This document shows positions 1 through 9,428 of a stretch of DNA of 64,000 nucleotides, one piece after another. The notes beneath the pieces are model-generated. The model worked only from the letters and a program-made list of their open reading frames with translations, did no database searches and was not told the DNA's origin. The DNA comes from Arthrobacter globiformis. GTDB taxonomy: Bacteria > Actinomycetota > Actinomycetes > Actinomycetales > Micrococcaceae. The position numbers and the translations under genes were made by a program. The stretch lies in NCBI RefSeq assembly GCF_030818015.1, contig NZ_JAUSZX010000001.1:124001-188000 (forward strand). Direction: 5' to 3'. Position 1 is the stretch's first letter. Each line of letters starts with the position of its first letter.

Positions 1-4
1 CACG

Positions 5-759
5 GTGGCCAATGTCGCCGTCATGCTGCCCATCGAACTGCTGGTGCACGCGCTGGTGGTGCAGACGCATCTGCCTTACGTGGCCAAGGTACTGGTCCTG
101 ACGCTGACGGCCACGGTCCTGGTGATCTGGGTGGCCGAGCCGTCCGCGGCGCGGATCCTGCGGCGGTGGCTCCACGCGCCCGCGCTGCGGCACCGACGGC
201 GGCTTGGCACGGCACCTGCGCTGTGGCGTGCCCGGACGGTGCTCCGCGACGAGCCCGGCTCCCTCAAGCGGATCACCAGGTCGCTGGCACTGCTGGACAC
301 CAACATCCTGGGCATCCACGTCCATCCGGTTCGGGGCGGGGTGATGGATGAATTCGTCCTGTCCGCCCCCGGCGGAGTCAGCGAGCGCCAGCTGCTGGAA
401 GCCCTGATGGACGGCGGCGGACGCAGCACGCAGGTCTGGCCCACCACAGCCCTGGCCATGGCCGACGGGCAGACCAAGGCCCTGAGCCTGGCCACACGGA
501 TCGCCGCCGCGCCGGGGGAGCTTCCGCTGGCCGTGGCGGAACTGCTGTCCGCCAGGATCCTCGACCCCGGCAGCGAGTCAGCCCGCCACGGCGGTGCAAC
601 GAACGACGCCGGCACCGTCCTGAAGATTCCGACCGCCTGGCACGGACCCATCACCTTTTTCCGTCCCGGCGAACCGTTCACGCCCGCTGAGTCGGCCCGC
701 GCCCACCGGCTCGCGGAGCTCGCCGAAATCCTGGCGCACCGGGAGCCTCTTCGGGTCGG

Positions 760-778
<19 letters not shown>
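5..778 (+). CDS. ACT-domain membrane protein (5' end may lie outside the window)
   Basis: The protein starts with two hydrophobic segments at about residues 5-20 and 27-43, followed by a basic stretch and a region around residues 83-140 that resembles an ACT domain (the segment beginning DEPGSLKRITRSLALLDTNI is typical of ligand-binding ACT folds). The C-terminal 100 residues match nothing I recognise. ACT domains usually bind amino acids or other small regulators, so a membrane-attached sensor or regulatory role is possible, but this is inference. The reading frame is open to the window edge, so the GTG used here may not be the true start. Its last 19 bases overlap the convergent aldo/keto reductase gene. 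Confidence 0.6.
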
Positions 779-1743
<965 letters not shown>

Positions 1744-1828
1744 TCGCTACTTCCTTTCGATGTCTTGCCGTCGGGCCGCGGTCACAATTCGTTTTTTCGT
1801 GAGCCACGGCCATCTTCTCCGAAAACCC

Positions 1829-1857
1829 TTGACAGTGTCCCACGCCACTCCTTACCT
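1829..1857 (+). promoter_or_regulatory. Candidate promoter of the first MFS gene
   Basis: TTGACA at 1829-1834 and a weak -10 (TTACCT, 1852-1857) are separated by 17 bases. The palindromic operator starts four bases after the -10, so a bound repressor would cover the transcription start. The same spacing recurs at the second MFS gene. Confidence 0.5.
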
Positions 1858-1861
1858 TGAG

Positions 1862-1888
1862 TTTGGGATCCCAAAACGGGATCCCAAA
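1862..1888. promoter_or_regulatory. Palindromic operator TTTGGGATCCCAAA plus a degenerate second copy
   Basis: A perfect 14-bp palindrome TTTGGGATCCCAAA lies at 1862-1875 and is followed at once by AACGGGATCCCAAA (1875-1888), centre to centre 13 bp. Exact copies recur at 3409-3422 and 3459-3472. The likely ligand is the GntR/FCD regulator encoded inside the cluster; that assignment is inference from context. Confidence 0.7.
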
Positions 1889-2015
1889 CGGCAAGATGTC
1901 TCCGCGGCGACATCCAACAATCCGCCCTTCCGGAGGTCCCGCCAACCGCGGCCGCACCGCCCCGCACAAGCTCATCCCCCTTTCCTGTCCGCACCCTTCC
2001 CGCAAAGGAGAAGCT

Positions 2016-3374
2016 GTGTCTCTCCCAGAAACTGAAGCAGTGACAACCCCGGCCCAATCCACCGAACCCCGCAGCATCAAGCCCGGCAAGGACGGCGTGC
2101 AACGGCGCACCAGCGTCCGCTGGAAGCTCTTTTTGCTGCTGCTCGTCCTGGTCTCCGTCAACTACATCGACCGCGGTTCCATCTCGGTGGCGCTGCCCAT
2201 CATCCAAAAGGAATTCAACCTCGCCCCGGAGCTCGTGGGCCTCCTGCTCTCGGCCTTTTTTTGGACCTACGCCCTGATGCAGATCCCGATCGGCCTGCTA
2301 ATCGACAAGTTCGGTCCGCGGAAGGTCATGACCGCCTCCTGCGTCGGCTGGGGCGCGGCCACCGCCGCCTCCGGCATGGCCGGCGGCTTCCTGAGCATGT
2401 TCATCGCCCGCCTCGGCATCGGCGTCACCGAGGCCGGCGTGATGCCGGCCGGCGGCAAGCTGAACGCCATCTGGATGCACAAGTCGGAGCGTGGCCGCGG
2501 CGCCACCATCCTGGACGCCGGCGCACCACTCGGCGCCGGCCTGGGCGGCATCCTCATCGCCGGCCTCATCGCCGCCACCGGCAGCTGGCGCAGTTCGTTC
2601 GTCATCGCCGGCGCCGCCACAGTGCTCATGGGTCTGGCCGTCTGGTGGTACGTCCGCGACAATCCCCGCCAGCACCGCGGCGTCAACGCGGCCGAGGCCG
2701 ACTACATCGAGGCCTCCCACGCCGAGGAGGATGCCGAAGCCGAGAGGGAAGGCAGCAAGGGCAAGCGGGCACTGCTCCCCTACCTGAAATTCCGCTCCTT
2801 CTGGGCCATGTGCTTTGGCTGGCTGGGCTTCAACGGCGTGTTCTACGGCCTGCTCACGTGGGGCCCTCTCTACCTCGCCCAGGCCAAGGGCTTCGACCTG
2901 AAAACCATCGGCTGGTCCACCTTCGTGATCTTTGGAGCCGGCTTCGTCGGCGAGATCCTGGGCGGCACTATCGCCGACAAGTGGCGGGCGACCGGCGCCT
3001 CCGCCAACCGCGTCATGCGGACGCTGCTGGGCATCTCCAGCGTCGTGGTGGTGGGCGGCCTCGTCGGGGTGACCGTCGTCGCTGACCCGACCACCGCCGT
3101 CGTCCTTCTCTCCGTGGTGATGTTCTTCCTCCGCTGGGTGGGCCTGTTCTGGAGCATCCCGTCCATCCTGGGCGGCCGCACCAACGCCGGTGTACTCGGC
3201 GGGGCGATGAACTTCAGCGGCAACATCTCCGGGTTTGTCACGCCGATCGCCGTCGGCCTCATCGTCGGCGCCACCGGCTCCTACACCTGGGCGCTGCTCT
3301 ACTTCGTGGGATCCGCCATCATCATGGGGGTCTCCGTGCTCACCCTGAACTACAACAAGCGGCTGCCGGTCTAA
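2016..3374 (+). CDS. MFS transporter, anion:cation symporter (ACS)-like
   Basis: A roughly 452-residue, 12-helix major-facilitator protein. The first helix pair carries VNYIDRGSISVALP and the first loop carries DKFGPRKVM, the pattern of the ACS branch that imports organic anions such as hexuronates, tartrate, phthalate or 4-hydroxyphenylacetate. The open frame extends upstream through the operators, but the GTG at 2016 follows AAAGGAG by five bases and is the sensible start. It is the first gene of the amidase/hydantoinase cluster, so it probably brings in that pathway's substrate. Expression is likely controlled at the palindromes upstream. The actual substrate cannot be read from the sequence. 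Confidence 0.85.
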   Translation: MSLPETEAVTTPAQSTEPRSIKPGKDGVQRRTSVRWKLFLLLLVLVSVNYIDRGSISVALPIIQKEFNLAPELVGLLLSAFFWTYALMQIPIGLLIDKFGPRKVMTASCVGWGAATAASGMAGGFLSMFIARLGIGVTEAGVMPAGGKLNAIWMHKSERGRGATILDAGAPLGAGLGGILIAGLIAATGSWRSSFVIAGAATVLMGLAVWWYVRDNPRQHRGVNAAEADYIEASHAEEDAEAEREGSKGKRALLPYLKFRSFWAMCFGWLGFNGVFYGLLTWGPLYLAQAKGFDLKTIGWSTFVIFGAGFVGEILGGTIADKWRATGASANRVMRTLLGISSVVVVGGLVGVTVVADPTTAVVLLSVVMFFLRWVGLFWSIPSILGGRTNAGVLGGAMNFSGNISGFVTPIAVGLIVGATGSYTWALLYFVGSAIIMGVSVLTLNYNKRLPV

Positions 3375-3408
3375 ACCGGCCGAGCCTGTCGTTCTAAACG
3401 ATCCCTGC

Positions 3409-3422
3409 TTTGGGATCCCAAA
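3409..3422. promoter_or_regulatory. Palindromic operator, upstream copy
   Basis: An exact TTTGGGATCCCAAA palindrome lies directly upstream of the -35 of the second MFS promoter. With the copy at 3459-3472 (centres 50 bp apart, close to five helical turns) it brackets the promoter, an arrangement compatible with looping or cooperative repression. Confidence 0.7.
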
Positions 3423-3425
3423 CCA

Positions 3426-3454
3426 TTGACATCAGCTCATTCACAACCTACCGT
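3426..3454 (+). promoter_or_regulatory. Candidate promoter of the second MFS gene and amidase cluster
   Basis: TTGACA at 3426-3431 and TACCGT at 3449-3454 with a 17-base spacer. The downstream operator begins four bases after the -10, exactly as at the first MFS gene. Confidence 0.5.
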
Positions 3455-3458
3455 CATA

Positions 3459-3472
3459 TTTGGGATCCCAAA
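3459..3472. promoter_or_regulatory. Palindromic operator, start-site copy
   Basis: An exact third TTTGGGATCCCAAA palindrome overlies the predicted transcription start of the second MFS gene. It is presumably bound by the GntR/FCD regulator of this cluster. Confidence 0.7.
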
Positions 3473-3546
3473 CCGGTAATACGAGGACACAGCTTCCTCA
3501 CCTCAACCCGGTCCTGTACCCCCGTCGCATCGCCCAGGAGGGCAAC

Positions 3547-4914
3547 ATGTCGATCAACTCCCAAACCCGCAGTTCCCTGTCCGACGCCAAACAGAAGGGC
3601 GGCGGGAACTCAATGAAGAGGGTCGTTGCCGCGAGCTTCGTCGGCACCACACTTGAGTACTACGACTTCTTTGCCTACAGCACAGCAGCCTCCATCGTCT
3701 TCCCCATCCTGTTCTTCCCAGGTTCAGAACCTGCCACCGGCCTCCTGCTGGCCTTGGCCACCTACGCGGTGGGCTACGTGGTGCGTCCCCTGGGCGCCGC
3801 CATCTTCGGCCACTTCGGCGACAAAATTGGACGTAAAAACGTCCTGGTCACCACACTGCTCCTGATGGGCCTGGCCAGTGCCGCCGTCGGGCTCCTGCCC
3901 ACCTACGACAACATCGGCATCTGGGCTCCGGTCCTTCTGGTTAGCCTGCGCTTCCTGCAGGGAATCGGCATCGGCGGCGAATGGGGCGGAGCTGCCCTCA
4001 TGGTCACCGAGTCGGACAAGAGCGGCCGGCGCGGGCTCTTCGGCAGCCTCGTCCAGACCGCCGCGCCCACGGGCTTGCTCCTGGCCACCGGCATCTTCAC
4101 GCTCATGACCTCGGCCCTCTCGAAGGAAGCCTTCCTCGCCTGGGGTTGGCGGATCCCGTTCCTGATCAGCTTTGCGCTCGTTGCCATCGGTCTCTACATC
4201 CGACTGAAGCTCGCGGAATCGCCAATCTTCGAACAGACGGAACAGAAGGCCGCGGAGAAGAAGCAGGAAGAAGTCAAGGCTCCACTCCTATATGTCTTCA
4301 AGCACTATAAGAAGCAACTGGCCCTGGCCGTCGGCGCCCGCATCGGCAGCGACATCGCGTTCTACATCTTCGCGCTGTTCGTCCTCGTCTACGGAACCGA
4401 ACACCTCGGCCTGCCAAAGAGCCTGGCCCTGGCGGCATCGACCATTTCGGCTGTTGCCCAGATGATCAGCATCCCGCTGTTCGGCGCACTCTCGGACCGT
4501 GTGGGCCGCAGGCCCGTCATGATCGGCGGCGCCGTCGCGGGCATCATTTACAGCTTCGTGTTCATTGCGATGCTTAACTCCAAGGACCCGTTCCTGGTGC
4601 TCATCGCCCCCGCCATCGGCCTGGTGATCGTTGCGGCCATGTACGCCCCGGTGGCTTCGTTCATCCCCGAACTGTTCGCAACCAAGGTCCGCTACACCGG
4701 CTCCGCCGTAGGCTTCCAGCTCGCTGGCGTCTTTGGCGGCGGCTTTGCCCCGCTGATCGCCATCCAGCTGATCGTCCTGACCAGCTCCGGATTCGCCGTG
4801 GCTGGATACCTGTCCGCCGCACTGCTGCTCATGGTGTTCTGCGTCTACGTTGCCAAGGAAACGTCCAAGATCACCATGAACGAGGCCGGCAAGACGGCCA
4901 GCACCACACGATAA
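3547..4914 (+). CDS. MFS transporter, metabolite:H+ symporter (MHS)-like
   Basis: A roughly 455-residue transporter with the MHS hallmarks: an EYYDFFAYSTAA first helix, an HFGDKIGRKNVL loop after helix 2 and the repeated SDRVGRRPVM loop in the second half. This group includes proline/betaine, citrate, dicarboxylate and shikimate proton symporters. The ATG at 3547 follows CAGGAGGG; the longer open frame would run through the operator and is rejected. It is followed after about 10 bases by the amidase gene. Two unrelated carriers in one cluster suggest either two substrates or an import/export pair; the sequence does not say which. Confidence 0.85.
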   Translation: MSINSQTRSSLSDAKQKGGGNSMKRVVAASFVGTTLEYYDFFAYSTAASIVFPILFFPGSEPATGLLLALATYAVGYVVRPLGAAIFGHFGDKIGRKNVLVTTLLLMGLASAAVGLLPTYDNIGIWAPVLLVSLRFLQGIGIGGEWGGAALMVTESDKSGRRGLFGSLVQTAAPTGLLLATGIFTLMTSALSKEAFLAWGWRIPFLISFALVAIGLYIRLKLAESPIFEQTEQKAAEKKQEEVKAPLLYVFKHYKKQLALAVGARIGSDIAFYIFALFVLVYGTEHLGLPKSLALAASTISAVAQMISIPLFGALSDRVGRRPVMIGGAVAGIIYSFVFIAMLNSKDPFLVLIAPAIGLVIVAAMYAPVASFIPELFATKVRYTGSAVGFQLAGVFGGGFAPLIAIQLIVLTSSGFAVAGYLSAALLLMVFCVYVAKETSKITMNEAGKTASTTR

Positions 4915-4925
4915 GGATCATGGAC

Positions 4926-6434
4926 ATGAACAACACCGCCCTGCCTTCACTGCAGGCCACCAGGGACAAGGAGCAGTTGACCCAACTTTCCATGACCGAA
5001 TGGGCGGGCGCCCTGCAGGAGGGCCGCCTGACGGCCACGGAATGCCTGGAGCTACACCTGGAACGGATCGCCCAGGAGAACCCCCGCCTGAACGCCGTCG
5101 TCACCCTCAACCCCCTGGCCGCTGAGGAAGCTGCCGTCGCGGACAGGGCTGCCGCCGACGGCAGGTCGCTGGGCCCCTTGCACGGAGTGCCGTTCACGGT
5201 GAAGGACACGCTCGCTACGAAAGGCCTGCGCACCACGGCGGGAAGCCCCCTTCTGGGGGATTACGTTCCGGAGCAGTCCGCGACGGCGGTCCGCCGCCTT
5301 CAGGAGGCAGGAGCGGTGTTGCTGGGCAAGACGAACTGTTCGGAGTTCGCGGTTGAGACACACACGCGCAACGCGCTCTTCGGTGACACCTGGAATCCTT
5401 GGGACACGGGCCTGACGTCCGGCGGTTCCACCGGCGGCGACAGCGCAGCCGTGGCGTCCGGTATGAGTGCCTTCGGGCTCGGCACCGACTTTGGCGGGTC
5501 CATCCGCTGGCCGGCCCACTGTACAGGCCTGGCAGCCCTGCGGCCCACCGTCGGACTGGTGCCCGAGACAGGTCTCCTGCCGTACGTGCCGCCAGCGGCC
5601 GGCGAGAGCCTGCCCGCACCCAACTCGATGTCTGCCCTGCACAGGCTCGGCACCATGGCGTGGCTGGCCCGGAGCGTGGACGATCTGGGCGTACTGCTTG
5701 GCATCCTCGCCGGGCCGGATGGGGTGGATCCCTCCACCGTGCCGGTTCCGCTGGGCGGTCCGGTCGATTCCTTGGCCGGGATCAGCTGTGCCTGGTTCGA
5801 GGACGAGGGTACCCACCCCGTCCGGGACGATCTGGTGGCTGCCGTCCGGAGGGCCGCGGAAGCCCTCGAGGACCTCGGTGTTCCGACGAAGCACGGCAGG
5901 CCGCCAGGCATCGAGCGGGCGGCGGCAGCCTTCGTGGCTCTCCGCACGGCCGAGGGAATGCCGGAAGTGGTGGAACTTGCCTCAGGGCGCGAGGAGGAGC
6001 TGGGTAGCAACCTCCGCAGCTCCCTGCTGGGCGCAGCACCCGGCACGGTGGCGGAATACCGCAAGGCTGCCGCGGAGCGGGATGCGATCCGCGCACTGGT
6101 GCTGGGGTTCATGGAGGAGCACAACATCCTGCTGCTGCCCGTGGCCAGCGTTCCGGCGTCGGATCCCCGGACCGGAACCTTCAATGTCAGCGGCAAGGAC
6201 ATTCCCTGGACGGAGCTGGGATCCTGCTGCCGAGCCATCAGCATCCTTGGTTTCCCAGTGGCGGTTGTGCCGTGCGGGCTTTCCAGCGAGGGCCTGCCCG
6301 TGGGCGTCCAGGTGGTGGGCCGGCCATACCGGGACCGCGAGGTACTCGCCGTCGCCGCGGCCCTTGAACGGAAGTTTGGCCGCTCCAGCCCTCCGCCATT
6401 CAGGTCCCCGGCCAGGTTCGGCGGATTGACCTGA
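4926..6434 (+). CDS. Amidase-signature hydrolase
   Basis: An amidase-signature enzyme that should cleave a C-N amide bond by a Ser-cisSer-Lys mechanism. Counting from the ATG at 4926, K93 (in FTVKD), S168 (in SGGSTGGDS) and S192 (in GTDFGGSIRWPA) form the triad with family-like spacing. The usual GGSSGGS core is GGSTGGDS here. The start at 4926 is preferred because AAGGA lies eight bases upstream, although an ATG six bases earlier is also in frame. Family members include ureidomalonase, allophanate hydrolase, indoleacetamide hydrolase and aryl acylamidases, and the neighbours (hydantoinase, decarboxylase-like protein) make a ureide or malonamide-type substrate plausible. This substrate is inference. 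Confidence 0.85.
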   Translation: MNNTALPSLQATRDKEQLTQLSMTEWAGALQEGRLTATECLELHLERIAQENPRLNAVVTLNPLAAEEAAVADRAAADGRSLGPLHGVPFTVKDTLATKGLRTTAGSPLLGDYVPEQSATAVRRLQEAGAVLLGKTNCSEFAVETHTRNALFGDTWNPWDTGLTSGGSTGGDSAAVASGMSAFGLGTDFGGSIRWPAHCTGLAALRPTVGLVPETGLLPYVPPAAGESLPAPNSMSALHRLGTMAWLARSVDDLGVLLGILAGPDGVDPSTVPVPLGGPVDSLAGISCAWFEDEGTHPVRDDLVAAVRRAAEALEDLGVPTKHGRPPGIERAAAAFVALRTAEGMPEVVELASGREEELGSNLRSSLLGAAPGTVAEYRKAAAERDAIRALVLGFMEEHNILLLPVASVPASDPRTGTFNVSGKDIPWTELGSCCRAISILGFPVAVVPCGLSSEGLPVGVQVVGRPYRDREVLAVAAALERKFGRSSPPPFRSPARFGGLT

Positions 6435-6435
6435 G

Positions 6436-7170
6436 ATGGATGCCGCCGAGGACATAGAGTCTGTGAAAAACCACGAATGGAGCACCATGCTTGCCGCAGA
6501 AGAAACCCAGAACAAGGAACGGCCCCTCCGCGAGACTGTCCGGGACACGCTCCGCACCCGGATCTTCGAAGGGCATTACGCTCCCGGCACACGGCTGGTG
6601 GAACGCGACCTGGCAGCCGAGTTCAATGTCTCCCGCTTGCCGGTTCGCGAGGCGCTTCGGATGCTGCGCCAGGAAGGCCTCCTAAGTGACCGGGGAGCCC
6701 GCGGCGCCGAGGTCAGCTCACTCAGCCCCAAAGACGTGGAGGATCTCTTCGACGTCCGCCAGTCGCTGGAAGTGCTGGCCTGCCGCCTTGCCGCAGTCAG
6801 GGCAACACCGGAAGATCTCAGCTACCTTGACGGGCTCCTGGACGAGGCCGACGGCCACCTCGCCAAAGGCGCCGTCATGGAGGCCCACCGGGCCAACAGC
6901 GAATTCCATGACGCGATCACCCGGATCGCGGACAACGGCTTCCTCAAGTCCGCCCTTGAACCGCTCCAGGGCCGAATGCACTGGCTGTTCCGCCACGTCA
7001 GCGACCTGCCCGAACTGATCCAGGAACACCGGGAACTTTACGATGCCATCGCCAGCGGTGATCCCGACCGGGCCGCAGCCCAGTCGGCGTCGCACATCGG
7101 CAAATACCGTGAACAGTTCCCCGACGACTTCCAGAAAACAGAACCCGCCCTTCACCGGAAGAAAAAATGA
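6436..7170 (+). CDS. GntR family regulator, FadR/FCD type
   Basis: An N-terminal winged helix (about residues 29-95, with RDLAAEFNVSRLPVREALRML as the recognition region) is followed by an all-helical FCD ligand domain. The FCD metal/ligand pattern is visible as EFHDAI and the later ASHIGKY histidine. Such proteins are usually repressors released by a small carboxylate. The ATG is two bases after the amidase stop; an in-frame ATG at 6487 behind GGAG is an alternative. Its stop overlaps the next start as ATGA. It is the obvious candidate to bind the TTTGGGATCCCAAA sites in front of the two carriers. Confidence 0.88.
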   Translation: MDAAEDIESVKNHEWSTMLAAEETQNKERPLRETVRDTLRTRIFEGHYAPGTRLVERDLAAEFNVSRLPVREALRMLRQEGLLSDRGARGAEVSSLSPKDVEDLFDVRQSLEVLACRLAAVRATPEDLSYLDGLLDEADGHLAKGAVMEAHRANSEFHDAITRIADNGFLKSALEPLQGRMHWLFRHVSDLPELIQEHRELYDAIASGDPDRAAAQSASHIGKYREQFPDDFQKTEPALHRKKK

Positions 7171-7967
7171 AACTCCTTGTCATCAACCCCAACATCAGCG
7201 ACGACGTCACTGCCCTGATCGGGTCCGAGGCCCTGCGCTCCGCCTCGCCCGGGACCAGCCTGGTGGTCCGCACGGCCGGCCACGGGGTGGAGTACATCGA
7301 AACCCGCTTTGAGTCACTCATCGCGGCGGGCGCCGTCGCCGAAATCATCGCCGAACACACCGCCACAGGCGGCAGCGACGGCGATCCCATCGACGGCGTC
7401 GTTGTGGCGGCCTTCGGGGACCCCGGAATGCCGGCCCTGAAGGAGCTGGCCGACGTCCCCGTCATCGGAATCACCGAGGCAGCCCTTTGCGCCGCGGCGC
7501 TGCAGGGGCACCGGTTCTCCATCATTGCCATCTCGGACCGGATCCGCCCGTGGTACCTGGACTGCGTGGAGCGGTTCGGCCTCGGCGGACGGCTGGCCTC
7601 CATCCGCTCCATCAACGAGACCCTGAACGCCATCGGCTCGGTGCAGCAGGACTTCAAGGAAACCCTCCTGGCACTCAGCCGGCAGGCCGTCGCGGAGGAC
7701 GGGGCCGACGTCGTCATCCTCGCCGGAGCGCCTCTGGCGGGGCTGGCCCGCGAACTCCGGGGGCAGATCCCCGTGCCGGTGGTGGACGGCATCTCCGCCG
7801 GCATCCGGATGGCCGAGGCCGTGGTGGGGCTCCAGTCCGGCCTGCACCGGGCCGGCGCCTTCGCCCCGCCGCCGGTCAAGGCCCGCAAGGGCCTGTCCGA
7901 AAACCTCGACGCCGCCCTGACCGCCGCCCAGACGGCAGCAAACGCCGCGGCTTCCACGCACAACTAA
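7167..7967 (+). CDS. Asp/Glu/hydantoin racemase superfamily protein lacking the usual catalytic cysteines
   Basis: The N-terminus KLLVINPNISDDVT and the FGDPG motif place this 266-residue protein with hydantoin and allantoin racemases. Those enzymes use two cysteines, one just before the F-x-DPG motif and one in a GCAG motif near residue 185. Here the first position is A82 (VVAAFGDPG) and the second region reads LAGAPLAG (residues 184-191). The only cysteines are C107 and C132, neither in a catalytic position. A normal two-base racemisation therefore looks unlikely; it may catalyse another reaction or have a binding role. It overlaps the GntR gene by four bases and precedes the hydantoinase gene by 31 bases. 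Confidence 0.8.
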   Translation: MKLLVINPNISDDVTALIGSEALRSASPGTSLVVRTAGHGVEYIETRFESLIAAGAVAEIIAEHTATGGSDGDPIDGVVVAAFGDPGMPALKELADVPVIGITEAALCAAALQGHRFSIIAISDRIRPWYLDCVERFGLGGRLASIRSINETLNAIGSVQQDFKETLLALSRQAVAEDGADVVILAGAPLAGLARELRGQIPVPVVDGISAGIRMAEAVVGLQSGLHRAGAFAPPPVKARKGLSENLDAALTAAQTAANAAASTHN

Positions 7968-7998
7968 TCCCGTCAGCTTCCCAGTCAGGAGGACAACG

Positions 7999-9420
7999 AT
8001 GTCCCGCATCCCCGAACTCGTCATCGCCAACGGCACCGTCGTCAACAGCTTCGGCCGCCGGTCCGCCCACATCGTGGTGGTGGACGGCAAGATCAGCCAG
8101 CTCGTCGACGCAGCAGAACCCGCGCCCGACGCCGAATGCACCATCGACGCCACCGGCCAGCTGGTGATCCCCGGCGGCGTGGACGGGCACTGCCACGTGG
8201 CCCAGGTAACCGGCCGGTTCCGCACCCTGGACGATTACCGGACCACCTCTACCGCTGCCCTGTGGGGAGGCACTACCACCCTCATCGACTTCGGCATCCC
8301 CCGTGACGCCCGCGAAACCCCGCTGGCGGCCGTGCTCAACAAGAAGGAATTGGCGCAGGAGTCCCGCTGCGACGTGGCCCTGCACGGGTCCGTGATCAGC
8401 TGGGACGAGACCGTGCCGTGGCAGCTCGAACAGCTCGCCGCCGAGGGTGTCCGCTCCGTGAAGATGTACACCACTAACCGCGGCACCACCATGGCGGACG
8501 GGGACACCATCCTGAAGGTGATGCGAGAAATGGTCCGGCTGGACGGGCTCACGTACATCCACGCCGAGCACGACCCCATCATCGCGGACTGCACGGCGCA
8601 GCACGCCGACGACGGCAGGATCGGCATCGAGCACCTGCACCGCACGCGCCCCGAACTTGCCGAGGAAATCTCGGTCAAGGAAACCCTGGCCATGGCCCAG
8701 TACACGAAGGCCCCGGTGTACTTTGTCCACCAGTCCACGCCCGGAGCGGTCGACCTGGTCACCGAGGCCCGTGCCCGCGGCCAGGAGGCTTACTCGGAAA
8801 CGTGCCCGCACTATCTCACGCTCGACGACACCGTGTACGGCTCGGCCTTCCCGGAGTGGTACGCCTGCTGCCCGCCGATGCGCAGCCCGGAAACGGTCGC
8901 GGCGCTCAGGGAACGGCTGGCCGACGGCGCCATCCACACCGTCTCCTCGGACCATTCCTGCTACGACCTGACCCAGAAGCGGGAACGCACCGACGACGTC
9001 CGCGCCATGCCGCACGGCCTCCCGGGCGTGGAAACCCGCATGCCCGTCACGTTCACGGCGATGGCTGAATGCGGCAGCAACGTGGAGGCCTTTGTGGAGG
9101 TCTTCTCCGCCGGACCGGCGCGCATCAACGCCCTGCCCGGCAAGGGCTCCATCGCCGAGGGCTTCGACGCCGACCTGGTGCTCTTCGATCCTTCAGAACA
9201 CAGGACGGTGGACGGCGGCGCGCTGCACATGGGCACCGACTTCTCGCCTTTCGACGGCCGCACGCTGGCCGGCTGGCCCGCCGTCGTGGTTTCCGCAGGC
9301 CGTGTGGTACTGGACCGGGAGGGCTTCCACGATCCCGGCGCTGTGGGCCGCTTCGTTTCCAGGAACGGATTCCGGGAACACCTTGCCGCCGCTGCCGACC
9401 TGTCCGCCGCGACCCTCTAG
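7999..9420 (+). CDS. Dihydropyrimidinase/hydantoinase family amidohydrolase
   Basis: A 473-residue cyclic-amide hydrolase of the dihydropyrimidinase/D-hydantoinase/allantoinase group. The binuclear metal centre is complete: H64 and H66 (DGHCHV), carboxylated lysine K155 (VKMYTT), H188 (YIHAEHD), H244 (FVHQST) and D318 (VSSDHS). The enzyme opens five- or six-membered cyclic ureides in the cytoplasm. The start follows AGGAGG. Its neighbours, an amidase and a decarboxylase-like protein, suggest ring opening followed by amide cleavage. Which ring is used (hydantoin, dihydropyrimidine, allantoin or another cyclic imide) cannot be told from the sequence. Confidence 0.9.
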   Translation: MSRIPELVIANGTVVNSFGRRSAHIVVVDGKISQLVDAAEPAPDAECTIDATGQLVIPGGVDGHCHVAQVTGRFRTLDDYRTTSTAALWGGTTTLIDFGIPRDARETPLAAVLNKKELAQESRCDVALHGSVISWDETVPWQLEQLAAEGVRSVKMYTTNRGTTMADGDTILKVMREMVRLDGLTYIHAEHDPIIADCTAQHADDGRIGIEHLHRTRPELAEEISVKETLAMAQYTKAPVYFVHQSTPGAVDLVTEARARGQEAYSETCPHYLTLDDTVYGSAFPEWYACCPPMRSPETVAALRERLADGAIHTVSSDHSCYDLTQKRERTDDVRAMPHGLPGVETRMPVTFTAMAECGSNVEAFVEVFSAGPARINALPGKGSIAEGFDADLVLFDPSEHRTVDGGALHMGTDFSPFDGRTLAGWPAVVVSAGRVVLDREGFHDPGAVGRFVSRNGFREHLAAAADLSAATL

Positions 9421-9428
9421 GAGCACCC

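Noticed and set aside
21..681. Minus-strand open frames under the ACT-domain gene
   Set aside because: They lie inside a well-supported coding region, show no domain and have typical GC-rich shadow composition.
1857..2015. Upstream extension of the first MFS frame
   Set aside because: It would translate through two operator copies; the GTG at 2016 with AAAGGAG is clearly better.
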